From: Deinococcus radiotolerans
GTDB taxonomy: Bacteria > Deinococcota > Deinococci > Deinococcales > Deinococcaceae
DNA length: 64,000 nucleotides
Reading direction: 5' to 3'
NCBI RefSeq assembly: GCF_014647435.1
Contig: NZ_BMPE01000009.1
Location: forward strand, 1 to 64,000
This document shows, one piece after another, positions 11,601 to 17,684 of this stretch (positions are counted from its first letter, which is position 1; every line of letters begins with the position of its first letter). The notes under the pieces were generated by a model. It had not been told where the DNA came from. It saw only the letters and a program-made list of their open reading frames with translations, and searched no databases. The translations under genes and the position numbers were made by a program.

Positions 11601-12186
11601 CGGTGACCGTCGTGGTGGCCAGGGGCGCGGTGCCGCCGGGCGAGTCGCTGAGCGACACGAGGATGGTGTACGTGCCGGGTTGCGCGTACTCGTGCGTCAC
11701 CTGCAGCGGATCCATTTCCGGATAGCTGTTCTGGTCGGTGCCGTCACCCCACTCGATCCTGTAGTACGTGCCGATCAGGACGTCCTGAATGCTCAGGGTG
11801 GCACTCAGTCCGGTGGGCACGGCGCTGAGCTTCGGGACGGGCATGGTCACGTTCAGGGCCTGCACGGCGGTCGTGATCCCCGGGGCGCTGACGCTCACCG
11901 TGTACGTGCGGGGCTGGAAGTACGTCTGGGTGTACTGGACCGTGGCCGCTCCGGTCCGGTCCTCGATGATGCCGTTGCCGAGGTCGATGGTGTACGTCAC
12001 GTCCGGGTCGAGACCGGCGATGTCAATCGTGACGGGCTGACCGGGCCGGGTCTGGTCGGGCGTGAAGGTGATGGTCGGACTGACCTGCGCGGACGCGAAG
12101 CTGGCCAGTGCGAGGGCCAGCAGCGTCAGCCAGCGCAGCAGGGCCCAGGGCGCGGCGCGCCCCCGGGGAAGGGAAGTGAGGGTCAT
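2665..12186 (-). CDS. Giant secreted PKD-repeat surface protein
   Basis: A 3173-residue protein with a signal peptide (about residues 1-33, ending ASA). Residues about 35 to 2180 hold some 27 PKD-like beta-sandwich repeats of about 80 residues, each marked by a WGDGT-type turn (variants DLGNG, WGLGD, WGGGA, DFGNG) followed by THTYAQPG and a strand such as FTVTLTAPG. Two repeat subtypes alternate: one ends DTITGS-QKTHTYAQPG, the other ETLTPTAATAQLTHTYAQPG. The last 1000 residues lack PKD repeats, are rich in predicted beta strands and match no family I recognise. Its ATG overlaps the stop codon of the upstream beta-barrel gene (ATGA), implying translational coupling. Such proteins usually act as adhesins or cell-surface layers; substrate binding is an alternative. 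No anchor motif is visible. Confidence 0.85.
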   Translation of the reverse strand: MTLTSLPRGRAAPWALLRWLTLLALALASFASAQVSPTITFTPDQTRPGQPVTIDIAGLDPDVTYTIDLGNGIIEDRTGAATVQYTQTYFQPRTYTVSVSAPGITTAVQALNVTMPVPKLSAVPTGLSATLSIQDVLIGTYYRIEWGDGTDQNSYPEMDPLQVTHEYAQPGTYTILVSLSDSPGGTAPLATTTVTVAYATPILNVNLSAAAVQQPVTATLDNLVEALTYTLDWGDGTTDTVTGAVTAQKTHAYARPGAMTVTLSSASTAPAVSTVTVSVPVPTVTPASSGLTVTLNLSNLVPAYTYTLGWGDGTTETVTPTAATAQLTHTYAQPGTATIQLTPQDAPPITTTVSLTVPGATLTLDPTSGRTSDPVTATLGQLTPALTYTLDWGDGTTDTITGSTGTQKTHTYAQPGPYTVTLTSPGTTPVTAVTAASAPIPVLSAASSGLRATLNLGNLVPAYAYTLDWGDGTTETLTPTAATAQLTHTYAQPGTATIQVTPQGAPPVTTTVSLNAPNSALTITPSVIPLQQAVTATLGTLVPALTYTLDWGDGTTDPVTGSTGTQKTHTYAQPGPFTVTLTAPGVAPVTATLTVTVPVPTLNASVTDLTVTLNAGNLLSGHPYAVAWGDGATETLTPTAATAQLTHTYAQPGTVTIQVTPQGAPPVTTTVSLNAPNSALTITPSVIPLQQAVTARLSTLVPALTYTLDWGDGTTDTITGSTDAQKTHTYAQLGTFTVTLSAPGTAPSTANVTVTVPAPTASSVASGLGATLNLGNLVPAYAYTLDWGDGTTETLTPTAATAQLTHTYAQPGTATIQVTPQGGAPVTTTVTLTAPTPTLVLTPASPAVRQTVTATLGTLVPALTYTLDWGDGTTDPVTGSTGTQKTHTYAQPGPFTVTLTAPGVAPVTATLTVTVPVPVPTLSAAGSALTATLNLRALVPGYSYAVAWGDGATETLTPTAATAQLTHTYAQPGTVTIQLTPQGGAPVTTTVTLTLPTAGLNLSVQRLTVTAALTQLVTGQTYTLTWGDGTTDPITATGPSAQQTHTYAQPASVTVRLTAPGMTAVLASAQLSAPPVLTVTARDLTATATLTELIPTLTYTLDWGDGTLATVTGAAQATRTHTYAQPGTYLTRVTLSSGERADATVTVTAPVASLSLSPTDAALGQPVTATLSSLAPTLTYTLNWGDGTADTVTGVASTTRTHVFTAGQVATAGTFTVNLSAPGVTALTGTVTVTVPRPTLTFTQEQRVVTLTVGNLAPAPATYTVDWGDGSTQTVLSPGSTPLNLTHEYSRNGTYVVTVTPPAGGAAEQGTVTVNYQVPVPVLTFVHRDLQVTMTVSNLMRTVSGVDAYRVDWGDGTVETFQNPSGAASVGLVHTYARPGDFRVEVTPPSRGSASTPGVAVITVAVPLASLTVSPGAVAVRAPVTADVRGMFPGQTYTLNWGDGAEDTLSGSVDAQRTHAYATAGTYTVVLASSGLTVTSAPVSVGVPAPTGTAAATAPLTATVTLSGLLAGYDYVVTWGLGDAETFTAAATTAQLTHTYARPGVQGVAVTPAGSQNALLLSVTVVAPVPVLAVTPAVILGGDVTADLSNLMGGRFALDWGDGTTGQFVVAVGTTTAQQRHTYQTLGTFTLTLTSLDTAAVTATTRVTAPAPALNVAPAALLVRETVTAHLSTLVPALTYTVDWGDGTADTVTGSATAQKTHAYALPGTFTVTLRSEATAPVTATVTAALPVPTAQLTGTTRLTAVLTLGRLLSGDPYTVAWGDGTTDTLTPTGATAELSHAYDRPGTFTVTVSREGVAPVTADVLVSAPMPVLTVTPQEVQYVVNVIVGQTVTATLTDLVPALTYTLTWGGGASDTITGVASAQRTHVYLQEGLTAIRTQETQGQYASRDYQVNVTLPAPTFTVQSDRLNATATLSGLIPVVTYTLDWGDGSPVSTVTGDTTATLRHRYGAVDTYTVLLDHRGGRQAVTLSVPAGSLTVSAQGLLATAQLAGLEPELTYTLNWGDGATETLTGSETALKTHTYGLPTTFTVTLTAPRVPTTPIPVTTTAPAPALTLTGGGPALTVSADLTGLLPAVQYRVLWGDGTSETVTGQTAVTLPHTYRTFGTYTVTLNAQNQPKVDVPEVKAQVVVGLPPTEALQVTSVDARGGTYQFRITGLLPGLDYKIDFGNGTGANLQPVNGEATTFSVYQRSGPYVVTLSTWDSSFLAATRAVLPVQVKIRFELGRVALNLEQGGANAGSDNVTLPSTGDFTAKVRVPYVGGGRLNGRWLLDGQPVKTVTLDLTEDRDTAELLETFSEQRTGRHTLTFEYSSPDQPLTARAELTYALNAPTVLSFGDFKVNVKDVQALDPSRFSGRGTVLLIVGGKEAGTYDVTFTDLQTTQVFTSRDASETRVTLTPTPVTVNLGNSDLQLARLNNVTLRLGTLTLNEKGGTLSGTVILTDSGVQAASNTLTLTGAPLNAATGDLYAILNPSVPVAATLPEDGLTLSASAVTLDLSAAQSATELTAAFGTTGAPANDWMGLVFPAAKIKVGSPLLSTPVTLTQTAAYTAGGFQTTLNLGALNTTLLGWTVNVNALQLKVLSGRVSAAEGDGSIPLPLINESMPIKISWNPNAKSGERLTPAANGTVKTHVFGRTSLAPGEGVWTVTSSAGQASAARIVFANAQLNVFEGSSDKGYRVPLNNLSLDGAGNVTLNGRTWDTVSDARLPSLFAYPYSVTEVGVERQGDGSYTLGLKGRLQVNEQLPVNTTDTKTFFWVKDGRDVNVTTEAIHLTGQLAKVPFDITLKGALTSAGLLEFTGTGTLSVAGLLNMDAKAVFGRFSGTNFGYFKDGSGSVGYGSITVNARGNAQLGKPLLSAKRVEIYELLGGLTVNMDWPSGLDQAPAFRTAGPSTMFQAGALLSVKQDIDTPIKPYLKGVLTVDDVGTFDMRADAWLVKKGETLNQSTPNGRALVSISAPQLSVSGAGTAGSTTDSSADGRLLVQACVGSSSLSAPGGLNCAGVANLNLYDLMTLRGAMELYVPFSGSDQHLYIGTKASPITVQLPNMPQGKGYLMIDSTRVDVGAGVNWNLEYGNSGSLLLCSWSWNLKASAALDAAFGVQYSPVVLDGSVKFGATASASAGGCGINVSASASMTLEGAVHIAKDDRYFKGKVSASVSLPVIPDINISTDATVKF
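5650..12090 (-). repeat. Tandem PKD-coding repeats, about 240-base unit
   Basis: About 27 in-frame units of roughly 240 bases encode PKD-like domains of the giant protein. The unit is recognised by recurrent text such as CCGTCGCCCCAGTCCAGGG (the complement of the WGDG codons). Units alternate in two subtypes, giving a secondary period of about 480 bases. Confidence 0.85.
9253..10699 (-). repeat. Recently duplicated block within the PKD repeats
   Basis: Long exact identities are visible: 9253-9358 equals 10213-10318 (106 bases), 9476-9635 equals 10430-10589 (160 bases), and 10101-10222 equals 10578-10699 (122 bases). The offsets of 960, 954 and 477 bases are whole numbers of codons and correspond to four, four and two PKD units. 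This points to recent duplication or gene conversion in this part of the gene. Confidence 0.85.
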
Positions 12187-13487
12187 GGGGTCTCCTGATC
12201 AAAGCGGTACCGCAGGCCCAGGCCGTACCGGTAGGTGGCGGGTGTGGCGGCGGCCGACTGCTCGTAGCGGGCGCTGGCACTCAGGTCCAGTCGGGGCGTG
12301 ACGGCGTAGTTCACGGTCAGGTCGGCGCGGCCCGTGATGGGCTTCTCGGGTCCGCTGTGGTTCAGGCCCAGGCCCACCTGGGCGTTGAGGGCGCCGCTGG
12401 TGTAGCTGAGGGTGCCGGTGGCGGAGGCGCTGGTGGTTGTCGGGGCGCGGGTGTAGCTCAGGTTCAGGCTGCCCTGCCAGGGCTGCTGCTGGCCGCTGAG
12501 GTTCGCCTGAGCCGTGAAGGTGGGGGTCGTGTCGGGTGGAAGCGCGAGGCTGGTGGTCACCCCGAAGCTCAGGCCGCCGGCCTTTGCGCTCACGTCAGCG
12601 GCGACGGTCGGGGTCCGGGTGCTGGGGGCGTAGGTGGCGCTGGTGCCCAGCGCGAGCCGTTCGCTGACCGTCAACCGGGTGCCGGCCCCCAGCGTGAACC
12701 GGTTCGTGCTGGTGGCGGCGGTGGTCTGAAGGTGCCAGCGGCCCGTGGTGTACGCCAGGGTGCCGCTGGCGCTCAGGGGGCTGCCCTGGGTCAGGGCCAC
12801 GGTGGCGGTGCCCGTCAGGTTTGGTTGCAGTCGGGTGCTGCCGCCGGCGGTGACGTTCCAGCGGGTGCCCGCCTTCTGCAGGTTCAGGCTGGGGGCAAGG
12901 TAGGCGCTGGTGCCGTCGCGCGCGTACGACAGGGCGCCGCTGACGGCGCCGCTCCACAGGGGGCTGGCTTGCTGGCGCAGGCTCACCGCGGTGGTGGTGG
13001 CCGTGGTGGAGAGATTCAGCTCCCGTGTCAGGCGCGCGCTGCCGGCCACGCCGAGCGTGTGGCTGCTGTAGGCCGAGGTGGGCGAGGCGCTGCTGGACAG
13101 CGAGTAGAAGGTCGTGACGGCGGTCAGGGCCGCGCCGCTGCCGGGGAGGGCCGGCACGTAGGTGTAGACCAGGGTGGCGCCCAGGTCGCTGCGTGCGGCG
13201 GCCAGGTCGGCGCTGCGGCGGCCGGTGGCCTGTAGCGTGTGGCGCGGCTGGGTGTAGCGGATGCCGAAGGTGGCGGCGGTGCGTTCGGCGCTCAGGTCGA
13301 CCGTGATGGCGTCGCGGCTGCCCCGGGGCGTCTGGTAGTGCAGGGTGACGCTGGCGCTGTCCCGCAGGTCCAGTGGGGCTGGGACGCTGTAGAGGCGCAG
13401 CTGCACGCTCCCTTCCGCCTGCGCGGCGCTGCTGAGGGCCAGGAGCAGGGAAATGATCCAGGGAACAGGGGGGTGGTGGGCGGTCAT
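12183..13487 (-). CDS. Predicted outer-membrane beta-barrel protein
   Basis: A 434-residue protein starting at the ATG at 13487, which has AAGGAG six bases upstream; the open frame extends further up but without that signal. A signal peptide ends near SSAAQA. The mature part is a series of alternating polar/hydrophobic strands of about 10 residues with many Thr, Ser, Tyr and Trp, for example GTLAYTTGRWHLQTT, and it closes with GLGLRYRF near the C-terminus, the pattern of a transmembrane beta-barrel ending in an aromatic residue. It is the first gene of the operon, and its TGA overlaps the ATG of the giant PKD protein. A role in anchoring or exporting that protein is inferred only from this coupling. 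No named family was recognised. Confidence 0.7.
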   Translation of the reverse strand: MTAHHPPVPWIISLLLALSSAAQAEGSVQLRLYSVPAPLDLRDSASVTLHYQTPRGSRDAITVDLSAERTAATFGIRYTQPRHTLQATGRRSADLAAARSDLGATLVYTYVPALPGSGAALTAVTTFYSLSSSASPTSAYSSHTLGVAGSARLTRELNLSTTATTTAVSLRQQASPLWSGAVSGALSYARDGTSAYLAPSLNLQKAGTRWNVTAGGSTRLQPNLTGTATVALTQGSPLSASGTLAYTTGRWHLQTTAATSTNRFTLGAGTRLTVSERLALGTSATYAPSTRTPTVAADVSAKAGGLSFGVTTSLALPPDTTPTFTAQANLSGQQQPWQGSLNLSYTRAPTTTSASATGTLSYTSGALNAQVGLGLNHSGPEKPITGRADLTVNYAVTPRLDLSASARYEQSAAATPATYRYGLGLRYRFDQETP

Positions 13488-13565
13488 GAACTCCTTGAGG
13501 TGCGTGGAGAGGACGCCGTCAGGGCGCCGGAGCTGTGAGGCGTCTGTCCCGTGTCCATGACGGCG

Positions 13566-13594
13566 GCCCACCGTCCGGTGAGGGTGCGGTGGGC
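13566..13594 (-). terminator. Hairpin after the SARP gene
   Basis: A perfect 8-base stem (GCCCACCG / CGGTGGGC) with a 13-base loop lies between the regulator gene and the beta-barrel operon. It could end the regulator transcript, or sit in the long leader of the operon if the promoter at 13646-13678 is real. No T-run follows. Confidence 0.35.
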
Positions 13595-13645
13595 GGCGCC
13601 GTTATGAAGCGGGATTCAGGACCCGCACAGAAATCTCATGGATGC

Positions 13646-13678
13646 AGCCTAGAGCTTCACGCGTTATTGAAGCGTTAT
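13646..13678 (-). promoter_or_regulatory. Candidate SARP-type promoter of the PKD operon
   Basis: Reading the minus strand, ATAACGC occurs twice (13672-13678 and 13661-13667) separated by exactly 4 bases, an 11-base period. Nine bases further on is TAGGCT (13651-13646), a plausible -10 hexamer. Known SARP regulators bind heptamer direct repeats with 4-base spacers placed about 8 bases before the -10 element, so the geometry fits. A 6-of-7 match to the heptamer lies at 13600-13605. The site lies between the stop codon of the SARP gene and the operon it may control. Confidence 0.5.
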
Positions 13679-13685
13679 GCCCCCG

Positions 13686-16600
13686 TCAGATGAATTGCGT
13701 CAGCAGCTCTGCTGGGACCTGCTCCCGCAGGACCGCGGCCAGCTGCTCCGCCTGCACCGTCCAGGGGCCACCGGACGCGGCCAGGGCACGCACGGCGCGG
13801 TACTCGACCTCCAGCATGCCCCGGTCGTGGGCCAGCGCGGCCGCCTCCCGCAGGTCGGCCGCGCTGTTCGGGGCACCCGGCAGGGACGCGCGCAGCACCA
13901 GACTGCGCGCCAGGAACTCGGCCATGTCAGTCTCACGCGACAGGTCCACGGCGGTGTCCGTCAGGGCCAGAGCCAGGGCCGCCTGCCCATCCAGCGCCGC
14001 GACCTCCGCCCGGGCCTGCAGGGTCAGCACCAGGGTCAGGGGATAGTTCAGGCCGTCCGCCAGCGCCTGCGCCTGCGCCGCCCACTGCGTCACGGCGGGA
14101 TGCTCCTGCATCCGGGCGGCATACACCAGGGCCGACAGCAGCAGCGACAACCGCACCGGATCCCCCACCTCCTGCGCCAGCGGCAGGGCGGGCGCCATGA
14201 CCGCCACCGCCTCCTCGAATCGGTTCAGGCGCAGCCAGAGCCCACCCTGCCGGTGCACGACGTCCAGCTGGTGCGGTGGGTAGGCGCTGAGGACCGGCGC
14301 AGCCGCTGCCAGCTCGGCCTGCGCCTTATGCGCGCGCCCCTGACTGATCGACACCGTGGCCAGATGCGCCAGCCGCACCGCCGTCTCGAACGGCGAATCC
14401 GTCTCGGGATCAGCGGCGCTGAGCAGCGCCTCGGCCTCTGACAGCCGGCCCAGCGACCAGTATGTCCAGCCGAGGTTCCACGCATACCACGTCGGCACGC
14501 CCTGGCCAGCCAGCGTGACCTGCCGGTGGAATTCCTCGTACAGTGCCGCGGCCTCCACGAAACGCCCGGCGGTCCAGAGCAGCAGGGCATGCTCGTTGAT
14601 CAGTTCGCCCCGTTCCGGCGCAAGCCCCTGCGCCGCCCGGATCGCCGCTTCCGCCTCTGCCCGCCGCCCCGCACGCAGCAGCACAGCAAAGCGGGTGCGC
14701 CACAGGTCCGCCTGCTCCGCCGCCGGCAGCGCGGGCGCCAGCGCCGTGGCCTGCTCGATCTGCGCCAGTGCGTCCGGCAGTCGCCCGCGCAGGCGGTACA
14801 GTTCGGCCAGCGCGGCGTGCAGGCGCGCCGCGAGCCGGGGCCCCGGCCCAGCCTGCACGCCCAGGCGCAGCGCGTCCTCTGCCGCCTCGGGGTCACTGCC
14901 GCGCAGCGCCAGCCCCCGCCCCAGCAGCGCCTCAGCGCGCACCTCGGGCTCCGGGTGGGTCCGCAGCACCCGCTGGAACTGCTGCGCGGCGTCCACCCAG
15001 GCGCCGACGTTCAGGGCCAGCCACCCGGCGCTCAGCCAGTGCGGCGCGCTGCGTTCTGGCCGCCCGGCCGCCTCCCAGTGCCGCGCCACGCGCTCCGCGG
15101 ACGGCGCGTCGTCCACGAGGGACTCCAGGTACGTCGCCACATCCGCATGCAGCGCCGCCCGGATGGGCTGGGGCAGGCCAGTCAGGGCCGCCTGCAGGAT
15201 CAGGTCGTGCGTGAACCCGGACTGGTTCATGAGCTGAGTCGCCTCCAGTTCCGCCCAGGGCGCCACCAGATCCAGCGGGTGACGCCCCAGCAGATGAGCC
15301 GCCAGGGCCACACTGAACTCCGGACCCGCCACGGCCGCCAGCTGCGCCAGCCGCAGCGCCGGCAGGGACACGTGACCAAGCCGGCGCTGCAGGGTCGGCA
15401 GCAGCTGAACCGGCACCGGCAGCGCCGCCAGCTGGGCCGCCGGTCCCGGCAGGGCCCGCTGGTCCGAGAGCGTCCGCAGGGTCTCCAGAACGAACAGCGG
15501 GTGCCCGCCCGTGTGACGCCACAGCGCCTCCCCCAGCGGCGCACTCTGCGGCGCCCCAGCGTGACGGAGGAACGCCCCGGTCAGGGCCTGCACCCCCTCA
15601 CCGTCCAGCGGCCCCAACTGCACCAGACCCGCCTGACGCGCCTCAGCCAGCCGCGTCAGCGCCGCCCGCCGGTCCGGCACCCACTCCTCGTCGCGCACGG
15701 TCATACCCACCGGCACCCGCAGGTCCAGCCAGGCCGGCTGCGCCGCCACGAACAGCCACGCCTGCCAGCTCAGGTCATCCAGCCACTGCACGTCATCCAG
15801 CAGCACGCTCCGCAGCCCCCCCTGACCGGCCGCCGCCACGGCCTGCACCGTCAGGTGCGTCACGGCCTCCAGGAACCGGCGCTGCGCCTGCGGCGAGCTC
15901 GGCGGCTCCGTCCGCGCGGCCCCCGGCCACACGCCAGGCAGCACGGAACTCAGCTCCGCCTGCACCCAGCGCTCCACCAGCCGCGGACCCTGCCACTTCA
16001 GCAGGAGCTTCAGCCACCGGCTGAGCGCCCGGTACGGCACGTCCTCATCTCCGGGCTGCGCCGTCAGCGTCAGGACCGGCCCCCGAGTCCGGAGCACCTC
16101 ACCCAACAGCCTGGTCTTCCCCACGCCGGGCGGCCCACTGACGACCACCACGCTGCACGTCTCGACCAGCCGGTCCAGCATCGCCCACTCCTGCGCGCGG
16201 CCCGCCAGCGGCGCCTGCCACGGCCCGGCCGGCAGCGGCTCCGGACTCAGACCGGCCGGCGCGGCGCCCCCGATCAGGTCCGCCAGCGCCCGCGTTTCCG
16301 GCAGGGGCGGCACCCGCAACTCCTGCCACAGCAGCGTCTCACACGTCCGGAAGGCCTCCAGCGCGGCGTGCCTTTCCCCCAGGGCCGCGTGCAGGGTCAT
16401 GCGCTGCCGGTACGCCGCTTCCGACAGGGGCTCCAGGCTCAGAAGGTCCCCGGTCAACGCCAGCGCCCGCCGCATCTCCCCGGCGCCCTGCGCCGCGTGA
16501 ATCTCCTCCCACAGGGCCGCGCGGTGCAGCGCCTGCTGCCGCTCGCGGTGCACCCGCAGCCACTCGGCCACGTCCGGGCAGTCACTCAGGTCCTGACCAT

Positions 16601-16988
16601 CCAGCAGATCACCAGGCCAGGTCACCCCCTGCTGCCCATGAAACGCCCGCCACTCGAACGCCGCCACGTCACACTGCACGTCCGGCCCCAGGTGCAGGTC
16701 CGCCGCTCCGGTCAGCACCGCCGGGCCAGCCAGCGCCCGGAGCCGCCAGACCGTCTGCCGCAGATTGGTGCGGGCCGTCCGCTCCGGCACATCCGGCCAC
16801 AGCAGCCCGGCCAGTCTGGCCCGCGGCGTCTGGCCCTCCAGGCACAAGTAGGCGCACAGCGCCGCCGCCTTACGCTCAAGGGGGTGCACCTGCCCATTCA
16901 CGGTGACCGTCGGACGTCCCAGCAGATTCAGGTGAACGAGGACGGAACCGGGCACACCGCACAGTATGGGGGAAGACAGCTTGGCCAC
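13686..16988 (-). CDS. SARP/AfsR-type regulator: BTAD, AAA ATPase, TPR
   Basis: An 1100-residue regulator. Residues about 15-100 form an OmpR-type winged helix (LLGRPTVTVNG, then TNLRQTVWRLR). Residues 100-245 are the bacterial transcriptional activation domain (BTAD). Residues 260-500 are an ATPase with Walker A GPPGVGKT near 285-292 and Walker B VLLDD near 395-399. Residues about 640-1060 are helical TPR-like repeats. Such proteins bind direct heptamer repeats through the N-terminal domain and activate neighbouring genes; the ATPase and TPR parts gate activity. The GTG at 16988 has no clear Shine-Dalgarno sequence; a GTG at 16955 with TACTGT five bases upstream is an alternative leaderless start. 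The gene lies directly upstream of, and on the same strand as, the beta-barrel/PKD/FN3 operon. Confidence 0.85.
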   Translation of the reverse strand: MAKLSSPILCGVPGSVLVHLNLLGRPTVTVNGQVHPLERKAAALCAYLCLEGQTPRARLAGLLWPDVPERTARTNLRQTVWRLRALAGPAVLTGAADLHLGPDVQCDVAAFEWRAFHGQQGVTWPGDLLDGQDLSDCPDVAEWLRVHRERQQALHRAALWEEIHAAQGAGEMRRALALTGDLLSLEPLSEAAYRQRMTLHAALGERHAALEAFRTCETLLWQELRVPPLPETRALADLIGGAAPAGLSPEPLPAGPWQAPLAGRAQEWAMLDRLVETCSVVVVSGPPGVGKTRLLGEVLRTRGPVLTLTAQPGDEDVPYRALSRWLKLLLKWQGPRLVERWVQAELSSVLPGVWPGAARTEPPSSPQAQRRFLEAVTHLTVQAVAAAGQGGLRSVLLDDVQWLDDLSWQAWLFVAAQPAWLDLRVPVGMTVRDEEWVPDRRAALTRLAEARQAGLVQLGPLDGEGVQALTGAFLRHAGAPQSAPLGEALWRHTGGHPLFVLETLRTLSDQRALPGPAAQLAALPVPVQLLPTLQRRLGHVSLPALRLAQLAAVAGPEFSVALAAHLLGRHPLDLVAPWAELEATQLMNQSGFTHDLILQAALTGLPQPIRAALHADVATYLESLVDDAPSAERVARHWEAAGRPERSAPHWLSAGWLALNVGAWVDAAQQFQRVLRTHPEPEVRAEALLGRGLALRGSDPEAAEDALRLGVQAGPGPRLAARLHAALAELYRLRGRLPDALAQIEQATALAPALPAAEQADLWRTRFAVLLRAGRRAEAEAAIRAAQGLAPERGELINEHALLLWTAGRFVEAAALYEEFHRQVTLAGQGVPTWYAWNLGWTYWSLGRLSEAEALLSAADPETDSPFETAVRLAHLATVSISQGRAHKAQAELAAAAPVLSAYPPHQLDVVHRQGGLWLRLNRFEEAVAVMAPALPLAQEVGDPVRLSLLLSALVYAARMQEHPAVTQWAAQAQALADGLNYPLTLVLTLQARAEVAALDGQAALALALTDTAVDLSRETDMAEFLARSLVLRASLPGAPNSAADLREAAALAHDRGMLEVEYRAVRALAASGGPWTVQAEQLAAVLREQVPAELLTQFI

Positions 16989-17684
16989 ACTGGGACTCAG
17001 AGCGCCGGCGTGTGCAACTCAATCCGCTGAGCCCTGAACGTTTGGCCCCCTCCCTCTGGTGAAACCGGCAACCATCAGCAGGCGCCTCAAACCGTTGGCT
17101 CCCTGTTCTGGGTCTACGAGCCAGAAGTGCGCTGGTCAGCAGTCTGAATCAAGCTCTATCAACACAGGTTAATTCGCCTTCCACTTGGGACCTCCAGCCC
17201 TCCTTCACTGAAGACCAGCCGATATCCATGATCCGGCTTTCCTAGTACAAGGCATGCGCAGACTTCAGGAGGGACAACGGAGGATGCACGACCGGACCGC
17301 GTGGCGTAGGGATGATGAGCCCGAACGGCAGATGTTGCTCAGGAACACGTCAACTGTGCCTGGGCTCAGGCATGTTCACAAGGATCAGGTTGCCCCCTGG
17401 GCGGAGGGAGCAGACCATCCATTCGGAGGTTTTGTTTTGGCTTGGGTTCGTCAAAACCTATAGCTCAGGAGTAGGGAAGCAGGCGCTGGCTCATTCCAGC
17501 CGGCCTGAGAGATGCTGAAGCGTGACCATCAGTCGAGACACCCTCAACGATGTGAGCCGAGTGTGCAGCTCACGGTTCGTGCGTGCGAGCTTGACCGAGG
17601 AGAGCCGCTCTGTCAGATCTGTGTAATAGAAATAGCAATCTGACACGCTAAAAACAGTCGGCGGAAGCTATTACAGTTGAGCTG
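16989..17684. other. Intergenic region between divergent genes
   Basis: About 700 bases with lower G+C than the flanks, between the SARP gene and the DUF11 gene. Two plus-strand open frames of 60-70 codons (17254-17463 and 17312-17518) lack ribosome-binding sites and resemble nothing I know. On the minus strand a short frame near 17420-17350 reads LRPGGNLILVNM, reminiscent of a methyltransferase strand, but it stops at once and may be chance. The distal part holds an inverted repeat (17611-17645). Confidence 0.4.
17611..17645. promoter_or_regulatory. Inverted repeat upstream of the DUF11 gene
   Basis: Perfect 8-base arms TGTCAGAT (17611-17618) and ATCTGACA (17638-17645) flank a 19-base A/T-rich spacer, 40 bases before the DUF11 start. 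The spacing is suitable for a dimeric regulator or a hairpin in the leader. No regulator can be assigned. Confidence 0.4.

Noticed and set aside
5650..12090. Array of regularly spaced repeats resembling a CRISPR or satellite
   Set aside because: The repeats are in frame, about 240 bases long, and encode PKD domains with diverged codons; there are no short repeats with unique spacers.
17254..17518. Two overlapping small plus-strand genes in the SARP-DUF11 gap
   Set aside because: No ribosome-binding site, no recognisable motif, and composition like the surrounding non-coding DNA.
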